The notes: generated from the sequence alone by a model not told the origin. A stretch of DNA of 5,311 nt from Faucicola sp032089155 (GCA_032089155.1 DAMDEV010000161.1:1-5311), one strand, 5' to 3'; positions 1 to 4,995 are shown, counted from the stretch's first letter. Program-made: numbers and translations.

Positions 1-42
1 GTTAACGTGTGGTTTAGTACGTTCAAACTTGGCCTTTGCCAT
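1..42 (-). CDS. tuf: Elongation factor Tu, N-terminal fragment (partial, runs off the left edge)
   Basis: Only the first 14 codons are present. They read MAKAKFERTKPHVN, which matches the usual start of proteobacterial EF-Tu just before its first GTP-binding motif. EF-Tu is the cytoplasmic GTPase that carries aminoacyl-tRNA to the ribosomal A site. The start is the ATG whose complement lies at 40-42. An AGAGGA Shine-Dalgarno sequence lies 7 nt upstream. The position directly after fusA on the same strand is the classical rpsL-rpsG-fusA-tuf order, which strongly supports the call despite the short fragment. Whether this is tufA or tufB, and whether the rest is intact, cannot be seen. Confidence 0.95.
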   Translation of the reverse strand, partial: MAKAKFERTKPHVN

Positions 43-49
43 AATTTAA

Positions 50-56
50 TCCTCTT
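50..56 (-). promoter_or_regulatory. Ribosome binding site of tuf
   Basis: On the minus strand AGAGGA is followed by 7 nt and then the tuf ATG. It is a strong Shine-Dalgarno match and fixes the tuf start. Confidence 0.8.
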
Positions 57-58
57 TT

Positions 59-84
59 GTTAATATTAACCTAATGTCTTAGGT
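59..84 (-). promoter_or_regulatory. Hairpin and palindrome just upstream of the tuf ribosome binding site
   Basis: ACCTAA (69-74) and TTAGGT (79-84) form a perfect 6-bp stem with a 4-nt loop. Next to it GTTAATATTAAC (59-70) is a perfect 12-bp palindrome that shares two bases with the stem, so the two foldings compete. The palindrome ends 2 nt from the AGAGGA of tuf. Both would lie in the fusA-tuf message leader and could influence tuf translation. The structure is read directly; the function is inference. Confidence 0.4.
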
Positions 85-119
85 CATTTACTTTATTATC
101 AACGCTTATAGGTTATGAA

Positions 120-151
120 AATTTGACCCATTAAATTTAACAGGTCAAATT
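120..151 (-). terminator. Inverted repeat in the fusA-tuf spacer, possible attenuator or weak terminator
   Basis: AATTTGACC (120-128) and GGTCAAATT (143-151) form a perfect 9-bp stem with a 14-nt AT-rich loop. Read on the minus strand, the 3' arm ends in AATT and runs on into TTCATAACC, so the U-tract is short and partly inside the stem. This could stop a fraction of transcripts between fusA and tuf, or act as a processing or stability hairpin. Full termination is unlikely unless tuf has its own promoter. I could not find a convincing one in the 188-bp spacer. Confidence 0.4.
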
Positions 152-194
152 AGCTAACTTATAATTTTTTTCAGTGTCGAATAGGGTAGAAGAC

Positions 195-229
195 TTTGAC
201 TGGTTTTAACCATCAAATTGTCCATCAAA
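195..229 (-). repeat. Direct repeat and imperfect hairpin directly after the fusA stop
   Basis: CCATCAAA occurs at 210-217 and 222-229, a 12-bp period beginning one base from the fusA stop codon. The inner copy can also pair with TTTGA (195-199) through TGGTTTTAACCA, giving an imperfect hairpin. No U-run follows on the minus strand, so it is not a standard terminator. Confidence 0.35.
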
Positions 230-230
230 C

Positions 231-2357
231 TTATTCGTCATCATCTTTATGAGTGAATTTTTTGATGATTTCATCAGCAACGTTACGTGGTGTCTCAGCG
301 TATTTTGCAAACTCCATTGAGTAGGTTGCACGACCTTGAGACATTGAGCGTAATTGGGTTGCATAACCAAACATCTCGGCTAGTGGTACTTCCGCACGGA
401 TTTGTTTAACGCCGCCAAACATATCATCCATACCTTGCACCATACCACGGCGACGGTTTAAGTCACCCATGATATCACCCATGTAGTCTTCCGGTGTCTC
501 AACTTCTACTTTCATAACTGGCTCAAGTAAAACAGGGTTTGCATTCATAAAGCCTTTACGGAAGGCCATAGAACCTGCCATTTTGAACGACAACTCATCT
601 GAGTCAACGTCATGGTATGAACCATCATACAGTGTTGCTTTAATACCAACGACTGGGTAACCTGCAAGAACACCATTTTTCATACGTTCTTGAATACCTT
701 TGTCTACCGCACCAAAGTACTCTTTTGGTACCACACCACCAACCACTTCTTCAGCAAATTCATATTCTTTGCCATCAGCCGTGTCAAGTGGCTCAAGACG
801 TAACCATACGTGACCGAATTTACCACGACCACCAGTTTGGCGTACGAATTTACCTTCTTGCTCAACGGTGTTACGAATCGTTTCACGGTAAGCTACTTGT
901 GGTGCACCTACGTTGGCTTCAACGCTAAACTCACGTTTCATACGGTCAACAAGAATTTCTAAGTGCAGCTCACCCATACCGCTGATGATAGTCTGACCAG
1001 ATTCTTCATCGGTGTGAACACGGAATGAAGGGTCTTCTTTTGCCAAACGGTTAAGCGCGATTGACATTTTTTCTTGGTCAGCTTTGGTTTTTGGTTCCAC
1101 TGCCAATGAAATAACAGGATCTGGGAATTCCATGCGCTCAAGCGTAATGATATTGTTTTCGTCACATAGCGTATCACCTGTGGTTACATCTTTTAGACCC
1201 ACAAATGCAACGATGTCACCTGCGCGAACTTCATCCACTTCTTTTTGTGAGTTAGCGTGCATCTCAACGATACGACCAATACGCTCACGTTTCATTTTCA
1301 CTGGGTTATAAACAGAGTCACCTTGTTTAGCAACACCTGAATAAACACGGACGAAGGTTAAGTTACCCACGTATTTGTCATTCATAATTTTGAACGCAAG
1401 ACCAGCAAATGGTGCATCATCCGATGATTCACGAGTCGCTTCAGTTTCAGCTTTGTCATCTAACACACCTTTGATCGCGTCAACGTCATTTGGTGCTGGT
1501 AAGAATTCGATAACCGCGTCAAGCATACGTTGTACGCCTTTGTTTTTAAACGCAGTACCACAAAGCATTGGTTGAATTTCGCCGGCTAAGGTACGTGCAC
1601 GTAAACCTGCTACGATATCTTCACGTGATAAATCACCTTCTTCTAGGTATTTCTCCATCAACTCTTCTGAAGATTCAGCCGCTGCTTCAACCATGTTGCT
1701 GCGCCATTCATCGACGGTATCAACTAAGTCAGCAGGAATTTCTGCGTATTCAAATTTCATACCTTGAGAAGCGACGTCCCAAATGATGGCTTTCATCTCT
1801 AGAAGGTCAACAACCCCTTCAAAGGTATCTTCTGCACCGATTGGCACAACCACAGGTACTGGGTTACCACCAAGACGTTGTTTTACTTGGTCAACAACGC
1901 GGAAGAAGTTTGCCCCTGTGCGGTCCATTTTGTTTACGAACGCAAGACGCGGTACTTTATATTTGTTTGCTTGACGCCATACTGTTTCTGACTGAGGCTG
2001 TACACCACCAACCGCACAGTAAACCATACATGCACCGTCAAGTACACGCATTGAACGTTCTACTTCAATGGTGAAGTCAACGTGACCGGGGGTGTCAATG
2101 ATGTTAATGCGATGCTCTGGGAATTGATGACCCATACCAGACCAGAAACAAGTCGTTGCCGCTGAGGTAATAGTAATACCACGCTCTTGCTCTTGTTCCA
2201 TCCAGTCCATGGTTGCAGCACCTTCATGCACTTCACCTAGCTTATGGTTTTTACCTGTATAAAACAAAATACGTTCAGTTGTTGTCGTTTTACCCGCATC
2301 AATATGTGCAGAGATACCGATATTACGGTAGCGATTCAATGGTGTTGTACGTGCCAT
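231..2357 (-). CDS. fusA: Elongation factor G, 708 aa
   Basis: EF-G is the ribosomal GTPase that moves tRNA and mRNA through the ribosome after peptide transfer, and with ribosome recycling factor it splits spent ribosomes. The GTPase motifs are all present: P-loop AHIDAGKTT (17-25), switch I ending in ERGITI (58-63), DTPGH (88-92), NKMD (142-145) and GTAFK (267-271). Domain II and III segments follow, including a GMGELHLEI stretch. Domain IV carries SYHDVDSDELSFK, its conserved loop near residue 590, and domain V ends in an acidic HKDDDE tail. The length is close to the 704 aa of E. coli EF-G, and no frame break is seen. The ATG at 2355-2357 has an AGGAA ribosome site 7 nt upstream, and the stop is TAA. 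The sequence is most like Moraxellaceae EF-G (recalled resemblance). The gene lies between rpsG, 294 bp upstream, and tuf, 188 bp downstream. Confidence 0.99.
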   Translation of the reverse strand: MARTTPLNRYRNIGISAHIDAGKTTTTERILFYTGKNHKLGEVHEGAATMDWMEQEQERGITITSAATTCFWSGMGHQFPEHRINIIDTPGHVDFTIEVERSMRVLDGACMVYCAVGGVQPQSETVWRQANKYKVPRLAFVNKMDRTGANFFRVVDQVKQRLGGNPVPVVVPIGAEDTFEGVVDLLEMKAIIWDVASQGMKFEYAEIPADLVDTVDEWRSNMVEAAAESSEELMEKYLEEGDLSREDIVAGLRARTLAGEIQPMLCGTAFKNKGVQRMLDAVIEFLPAPNDVDAIKGVLDDKAETEATRESSDDAPFAGLAFKIMNDKYVGNLTFVRVYSGVAKQGDSVYNPVKMKRERIGRIVEMHANSQKEVDEVRAGDIVAFVGLKDVTTGDTLCDENNIITLERMEFPDPVISLAVEPKTKADQEKMSIALNRLAKEDPSFRVHTDEESGQTIISGMGELHLEILVDRMKREFSVEANVGAPQVAYRETIRNTVEQEGKFVRQTGGRGKFGHVWLRLEPLDTADGKEYEFAEEVVGGVVPKEYFGAVDKGIQERMKNGVLAGYPVVGIKATLYDGSYHDVDSDELSFKMAGSMAFRKGFMNANPVLLEPVMKVEVETPEDYMGDIMGDLNRRRGMVQGMDDMFGGVKQIRAEVPLAEMFGYATQLRSMSQGRATYSMEFAKYAETPRNVADEIIKKFTHKDDDE

Positions 2358-2363
2358 AGTTAA

Positions 2364-2370
2364 TTCCTAA
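2364..2370 (-). promoter_or_regulatory. Ribosome binding site of fusA
   Basis: TTAGGAA on the minus strand places AGGA 7 nt before the fusA ATG, supporting the chosen start. Confidence 0.7.
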
Positions 2371-2434
2371 GGACTAAAGATTAAAATTATTCCATTATCA
2401 ATAAACAGTTATGTCTTAAAATGAATAATAATTA

Positions 2435-2463
2435 GTTTTAACGTTTGATTGAAAGATCGACAA
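2435..2463 (-). promoter_or_regulatory. Candidate weak sigma70 promoter for fusA
   Basis: On the minus strand TTGTCG (complement at 2458-2463, 4 of 6 to TTGACA) is followed by exactly 17 bp and then TAAAAC (2435-2440, 4 of 6 to TATAAT). It would start a transcript about 70 nt before the fusA ATG. The spacer is long for this operon, so a secondary fusA-tuf promoter is plausible. In such AT-rich DNA a match of this quality can arise by chance. Confidence 0.3.
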
Positions 2464-2511
2464 CCAACTAGATAAAAGAAAGCCTTACTCTTGACATAAG
2501 TGCTGTATGAT

Positions 2512-2550
2512 AAGAGCTTGCCATGACAAATGCATGACAAGCTTCTTTTT
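2512..2550 (+). terminator. Terminator-shaped hairpin on the plus strand, with tandem CATGACAA
   Basis: AAGAGCTTG (2512-2520) pairs with CAAGCT(T)CTT (2538-2547) with one bulged T. The stem continues inward by CATG/CATG around a 7-nt loop. A TTTTT run (2546-2550) ends it on the plus strand. This is the geometry of an intrinsic terminator for plus-strand transcription, opposite to the operon. In the operon direction the hairpin is followed by CTTATC and lacks a U-run. The loop side contains CATGACAA twice (2522-2529 and 2533-2540). No plus-strand gene ends here. It could block antisense transcription or be a processing hairpin in the rpsG-fusA message. Confidence 0.4.
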
Positions 2551-2598
2551 CAATATGAAATATTGGGCTAAATTTGCAAACTTCAAGTCACCCAATAT
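2551..2598 (-). promoter_or_regulatory. Mutually exclusive hairpins in the rpsG-fusA spacer
   Basis: ATATTGGG (2560-2567) is perfectly complementary to CCCAATAT (2591-2598) across a 23-nt loop. The same segment, as ATATTG (2560-2565), also pairs with CAATAT (2551-2556) across a 3-nt loop. In the message only one of the two can form, which is the layout of a simple RNA switch or attenuator. No U-run follows either stem in the operon direction, so a role in RNA processing or stability is as likely as attenuation. Confidence 0.35.
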
Positions 2599-2619
2599 CA
2601 TCTATTTTATTATAAGCTA

Positions 2620-2642
2620 ATTGCTATCTAGGTGATAGCAAT
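2620..2642 (-). terminator. Perfect 9-bp hairpin just after the rpsG stop
   Basis: ATTGCTATC (2620-2628) and GATAGCAAT (2634-2642) form a perfect stem with a 5-nt loop, starting 9 nt past the rpsG TAA. The following minus-strand bases are TAGCTTATAATAAAA, with no U-tract, so it is at best a partial terminator. It may instead protect the 3' end of the rpsL-rpsG message. A perfect TATAAT (complement at 2609-2614) lies just downstream but has no well-spaced -35 element. Confidence 0.45.
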
Positions 2643-2651
2643 CAGTATCAA

Positions 2652-3125
2652 TTAGAAACGATAGTGTGAGAACGCTTTGTTTGCGTCAGCCATACGGTGA
2701 ACTTCGTCACGTTTTTTCAGTGCATTACCTTTGCCATCAGCCGCGTCTAGCAATTCACCTGCTAAGCGTAAAGCCATAGATTTTTCAGAACGTTTTGCAG
2801 CCGCATCAACTAACCAACGCATTGCTAATGCAGTACGACGGGAGGGACGTACTTCCATAGGAACTTGGTAGGTAGCACCACCCACACGGCGAGCTTTTAC
2901 TTCCACCATTGGGCGAACTCTTTCTAACGTATCTTCAAAAAACTGGACAGGATCAACGCCCGAGTTTTTTTCTACAACACGGTCTAATGCACCGTATACG
3001 ATTGATTCTGCAACTGATTTTTTACCGTCAACCATTACATGGTTGATGAATTTAGCAAGTGTTTTGCTACCAAATTTAGGATCTGGTAGAATTTCACGGG
3101 CAGCGATGACACGACGTCTAGGCAT
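2652..3125 (-). CDS. rpsG: 30S ribosomal protein S7, 157 aa
   Basis: S7 binds the 3' major domain of 16S rRNA, starts assembly of the 30S head and lies near the E and P sites. The N-terminus MPRRRVIAAREILPDPKFGS and the segments NHVMVDGKKS, ARRVGGATYQVPMEV and RWLVDAAAKR are hallmark S7 sequences. The C-terminus ends in SHYRF. The length of 157 aa is normal for bacterial S7. The ATG at 3123-3125 has AAGGA 7 nt upstream (within 3132-3137) and the stop is TAA. It follows rpsL by 133 bp and precedes fusA by 294 bp on the same strand. In E. coli S7 represses translation of its own operon by binding the rpsL-rpsG intercistronic RNA, and a structured spacer is present here too. No anomaly is seen. 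Confidence 0.99.
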   Translation of the reverse strand: MPRRRVIAAREILPDPKFGSKTLAKFINHVMVDGKKSVAESIVYGALDRVVEKNSGVDPVQFFEDTLERVRPMVEVKARRVGGATYQVPMEVRPSRRTALAMRWLVDAAAKRSEKSMALRLAGELLDAADGKGNALKKRDEVHRMADANKAFSHYRF

Positions 3126-3131
3126 GATAAT

Positions 3132-3137
3132 TTCCTT
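3132..3137 (-). promoter_or_regulatory. Ribosome binding site of rpsG
   Basis: AAGGAA on the minus strand lies a few bases before the rpsG ATG and fixes the MPRRR start. Confidence 0.75.
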
Positions 3138-3153
3138 GTGTATTCAGGGTAGT

Positions 3154-3222
3154 CTGGTAGCTAAGCGGTTGCTTTTCACCAGCCTTACTGCATAGTGTTG
3201 TAAAACTATAATCAACTATGCA
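3154..3222 (-). promoter_or_regulatory. Structured rpsL-rpsG intercistronic RNA, candidate S7 autoregulatory site
   Basis: Two stems are visible in the 133-bp spacer. TGCATAG (3189-3195) plus TTG (3198-3200) pair with CAACTATGCA (3213-3222), giving a 10-bp stem with a 2-nt bulge. Nearer rpsG, CTGGT (3154-3158) pairs with ACCAG (3178-3182) and encloses AAGC/GCTT (3163-3166, 3171-3174) across an internal loop. No U-run follows either stem, so they do not look like terminators. In E. coli the equivalent region binds S7 and mediates feedback control. That this one does the same is inference from position and structure only. Confidence 0.45.
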
Positions 3223-3258
3223 AACAATGTTAAAAAATGGGGTAAAAAACGGCTAAAA

Positions 3259-3633
3259 TTATGCTTTAGGACGTTTTGCGCCGTATTTTGAGCGGCCTTG
3301 TTTACGATCTTTTACGCCGGCACAGTCAAGTGCGCCACGAACTGTATGGTAACGAACACCTGGTAAGTCTTTCACACGACCACCACGGATAAGTACAACA
3401 CTGTGCTCTTGTAGGTTGTGACCTTCACCACCGATGTAGCTGGATACTTCAAAACCTGACGTCAAACGTACACGGCATACTTTACGCATCGCTGAGTTTG
3501 GTTTTTTTGGTGTGGTAGTGTATACACGGGTACACACGCCACGGCGTTGTGGGCAAGCTTTTAATGCTGGCACTTTTGATTTTTCAGTAATGGTATTGCG
3601 ACCTTTACGAATTAATTGATTTGTAGTTGCCAT
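3259..3633 (-). CDS. rpsL: 30S ribosomal protein S12, 124 aa
   Basis: S12 sits at the 30S decoding centre and controls the accuracy of tRNA selection. The sequence is nearly invariant: ACPQRRGVCTRVYTTTPKKP, the IGGEGHNLQEHS segment, and RGGRVKDLPGVRYHTVRGA, ending in KRPKA. Residues K43, K88 and P91, the usual sites of streptomycin-resistance changes, are wild type. D89, the residue that is methylthiolated in E. coli, is present. The reading frame stays open upstream to 3732, but the true start is the ATG at 3631-3633. It gives the family length of 124 aa and the conserved MATTNQLIRKG start, and GGGAGAGAG lies just upstream. The upstream extension would cross the promoter. This is the first gene of the str operon, followed by rpsG. 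Confidence 0.99.
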   Translation of the reverse strand: MATTNQLIRKGRNTITEKSKVPALKACPQRRGVCTRVYTTTPKKPNSAMRKVCRVRLTSGFEVSSYIGGEGHNLQEHSVVLIRGGRVKDLPGVRYHTVRGALDCAGVKDRKQGRSKYGAKRPKA

Positions 3634-3640
3634 AAGGCAC

Positions 3641-3648
3641 TCTCTCCC
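3641..3648 (-). promoter_or_regulatory. Ribosome binding site of rpsL
   Basis: GGGAGAGA on the minus strand lies 7 nt or more before the ATG at 3633. It supports the 124-aa start over the longer open frame. Confidence 0.65.
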
Positions 3649-3659
3649 GTTTGTTGTCA

Positions 3660-3718
3660 AAAAATCTCTAAAAACCGCTAATAAGCTATTTTTAGGACAG
3701 CGTATTATAGAGATTTTT
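3660..3718 (-). repeat. 11-bp inverted repeat flanking the rpsL start region, with a competing leader hairpin
   Basis: AAAAATCTCTA (3660-3670) and TAGAGATTTTT (3708-3718) are perfect inverted copies 37 bp apart. The outer copy covers part of the promoter spacer and two bases of the -10 box. The inner copy lies in the leader just before the rpsL ribosome site. The inner arm overlaps CTAAAAA (3668-3674), which pairs with TTTTTAG (3689-3695) to give a 7-bp hairpin at the predicted 5' end of the transcript. The two copies could be paired binding sites for a regulator; the hairpin could stabilise the message. Both roles are inferred. Confidence 0.5.
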
Positions 3719-3732
3719 GTTGGTTTTATCAA
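3704..3732 (-). promoter_or_regulatory. Strong sigma70 promoter of the str operon
   Basis: On the minus strand TTGATA (complement at 3727-3732, 5 of 6) is followed by exactly 17 bp and a perfect TATAAT (complement at 3704-3709). Transcription should begin near 3697, giving a leader of about 64 nt before rpsL. The DNA just upstream (3733-3750) is A/T-rich with a run of six A/T pairs, like an UP element. This fits a highly expressed ribosomal-protein operon. Confidence 0.85.
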
Positions 3733-3771
3733 CTAAAAAATCACCTAAATGATGCAGATGGATAATACAAA

Positions 3772-3783
3772 TAGCAATTGCTA
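3772..3783. repeat. Perfect 12-bp palindrome upstream of the rpsL promoter
   Basis: TAGCAATTGCTA is its own reverse complement. It lies 39 bp upstream of the rpsL -35 box, a position suitable for a dimeric regulator. No known operator was recognised. Confidence 0.4.
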
Positions 3784-3814
3784 GCAAAATTTGAAAAAAG
3801 TAGAGGAAGGCAAA

Positions 3815-3862
3815 TTATCAAGCATCGTGCTTATCAAGCACACAGGGTATCAAACACACTAT
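3815..3862. repeat. Three degenerate 16-bp tandem repeats
   Basis: TTATCAAGCA starts at 3815 and again at 3831, and a variant GTATCAAACA starts at 3847, an exact 16-bp period. The shared core is TATCAA-CA, and neighbouring units match at 11 of 16 bases. Units 1 and 2 also contain AAGCA tcg TGCTT and GTGCTT atc AAGCAC, which are small competing hairpins. The array lies between the ecsC-like terminator and the rpsL promoter and has no coding potential. Confidence 0.5.
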
Positions 3863-3906
3863 AAATCACATCACAACAGATTAAAATAAAAAAGACCAAA
3901 ACTAAA

Positions 3907-3972
3907 AGAACCAATGCGCTAACTTTAAAAACCTTAAGAAACTTATCGGTTAAAAGTCAACGCATTGGTTCT
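3907..3972 (-). terminator. Long inverted repeat after the EcsC-family gene, probable terminator
   Basis: AGAACCAATGCG (3907-3918) and CGCATTGGTTCT (3961-3972) are a perfect 12-bp inverted pair. The 42-nt interior adds partial pairing (ACTTT with AAAGT, AACC with GGTT). It starts 20 nt after the EcsC-family stop codon. The DNA that follows on the minus strand is T-rich, with runs of four and six T. It most likely ends that transcript and insulates it from the rpsL promoter. The size and interior also resemble a small palindromic mobile repeat, which cannot be excluded from one copy. Confidence 0.6.
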
Positions 3973-3992
3973 AGCTTAGTTATTATTTATTG

Positions 3993-4910
3993 TTATTCTT
4001 CAGTCATATGCGTCAACTTTGGCGCGGGGGCAAATACCGACATCGCAATTTCAATCACTTCATTGATAATAATATTGTTGTAAGCCGTACCCAAACCAAC
4101 CGCAGTGAGTGGAATGACTTTATGTAAAAAACCGAAATTAAACTGCTCAATGTTGATATTAAACTGCGTCGATAGTTCTTCTAGTTTGGTTAATATCCCC
4201 ATAGCTGATTGGCTGTCTTCTTCGGCAAGTACTGCCGCTCTATATTCTTCAATCGACTGGTCGGTCATCGCTTCAAATATACCCAAGCCTGCGAGCAAAG
4301 TTTGCTTTTCTTGCAATTTATTGAGATCCACTTTACCTAAAATTTCATAAGCAATGGCGATACCTTGTTGTCCCGTCAACGGACGGTCATAAATTGCACT
4401 GATTTGGAAAATCGTCCGTAGACACACCGCCAATAACCACATTGTATCTACCAAAATACCGGGTAAACCTGCCAAATTACTAAGTCCACCCAGGGTAGCT
4501 AAAGCGCGATTTTGATCGCCAATACTACGGGCTAAGGCTTGTCGTTCACTAGCAACCAAAGTGTCTTTAAAACGCGCATCACGCGCCAAATCAAAATTCG
4601 CCCAATTTTGCGCCAGTTTACCGACTTGGGAAAAAACCGCATCCGTTGCTTTATCAAAACTTGTCTTGGGGATTATTGAGGTCGCCATTTTGGTATAACT
4701 GCCAAATGGGGTTTTACCAAGTAGTTTTTTTGATAGTTTGGGAATATGCTCATGAAACACGTTTTTATCATTTGATAAGGCTTGTTGAAGGCTATCAAAA
4801 TCAATATCTGCTAGGGGTTTGGTTTGTATCGTATCTTTTGCGCTCAGTTGTGCTAATTTGTGACCCAACGCTTCAAAGACACGGCGGCTAATAGAAGTAG
4901 AGGCTGACAT
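3993..4910 (-). CDS. EcsC-family protein of unknown function, 305 aa
   Basis: The C-terminal half matches the EcsC family by pattern. It has a Gly-rich LGGLSNLAGLPGILVDTMWL segment (about 140-159), then CLRTIFQISAIYDRPL (163-178), an alanine-rich GIAIAYEILG helix (183-192), and a closing KVIPLTAVGLGTAYNNIIIN stretch (264-283). EcsC is named after the third gene of the Bacillus ecs operon, and its biochemical role is unknown. No ecsA or ecsB ABC-transporter genes are seen here, so it stands alone. The N-terminal 130 residues are polar and charged and I do not recognise them. There is no signal peptide. The Gly-rich stretch (about 148-173) is hydrophobic but not a clear membrane span. The ATG at 4908-4910 is chosen because AAGGA lies 8 nt upstream. 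The frame stays open to 5021, but that extension has no good ribosome site and would add an unusual N-terminus. The stop is TAA. Confidence 0.8.
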   Translation of the reverse strand: MSASTSISRRVFEALGHKLAQLSAKDTIQTKPLADIDFDSLQQALSNDKNVFHEHIPKLSKKLLGKTPFGSYTKMATSIIPKTSFDKATDAVFSQVGKLAQNWANFDLARDARFKDTLVASERQALARSIGDQNRALATLGGLSNLAGLPGILVDTMWLLAVCLRTIFQISAIYDRPLTGQQGIAIAYEILGKVDLNKLQEKQTLLAGLGIFEAMTDQSIEEYRAAVLAEEDSQSAMGILTKLEELSTQFNINIEQFNFGFLHKVIPLTAVGLGTAYNNIIINEVIEIAMSVFAPAPKLTHMTEE

Positions 4911-4918
4911 GAGAGTTA

Positions 4919-4923
4919 TCCTT
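4919..4923 (-). promoter_or_regulatory. Ribosome binding site of the EcsC-family gene
   Basis: AAGGA on the minus strand lies 8 nt before the ATG at 4910. It decides between this start and the longer frame opening at 5021. Confidence 0.7.
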
Positions 4924-4956
4924 AATATTATGCTTTTTATTGGAAAATAATGCTTT

Positions 4957-4995
4957 AGTTGAACAGCGTAAAGAAAGTGGCCGCACTTTTCAACT
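4957..4995. repeat. Nested inverted repeats upstream of the EcsC-family gene
   Basis: AGTTGAA (4957-4963) pairs with TTCAACT (4989-4995). Inside, AAAGTG (4974-4979) pairs with CACTTT (4984-4989) across a GCCG loop, sharing one base with the outer arm. The elements overlap a candidate promoter for the EcsC-family gene, so they could be an operator or a 5' leader structure. The minus strand reads AAGTGCGGC here, one base from the Pasteurellaceae DNA-uptake core AAGTGCGGT, probably by chance. Confidence 0.4.
4965..4993 (-). promoter_or_regulatory. Candidate weak promoter of the EcsC-family gene
   Basis: On the minus strand TTGAAA (complement at 4988-4993, 5 of 6) is followed by 17 bp and TACGCT (4965-4970, 3 of 6 but keeping the key T, A and final T). 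It would start transcription about 50 nt before the ATG. It is the best-spaced pair I could find in this part of the spacer. Confidence 0.3.

Noticed and set aside
704..2074. Several open frames of 60-77 codons on both strands inside fusA
   Set aside because: They lie wholly within the highly conserved EF-G gene in other frames, and their translations resemble no protein I recognise.
2491..2511. Plus-strand promoter from TTGACA (2491-2496) and TATGAT (2506-2511)
   Set aside because: The spacing is only 9 bp, far from the required 16-18 bp, and no plus-strand gene follows.
2533..2574. Short plus-strand reading frame of 13 codons in the rpsG-fusA spacer
   Set aside because: It has no ribosome site and overlaps the hairpins, so chance is the better explanation.
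3634..3732. N-terminal extension of S12 by 33 residues, since the frame is open to an ATG at 3732
   Set aside because: It would cross the TTGATA/TATAAT promoter, lacks a ribosome site and breaks the family length of 124 aa. The ATG at 3633 has a good ribosome site and the conserved start.
4982..4990. Pasteurellaceae-type DNA-uptake sequence (AAGTGCGGC on the minus strand)
   Set aside because: It differs from the AAGTGCGGT core at one base, occurs once in the window, and the genes point to Moraxellaceae, for which I know no such uptake sequence.
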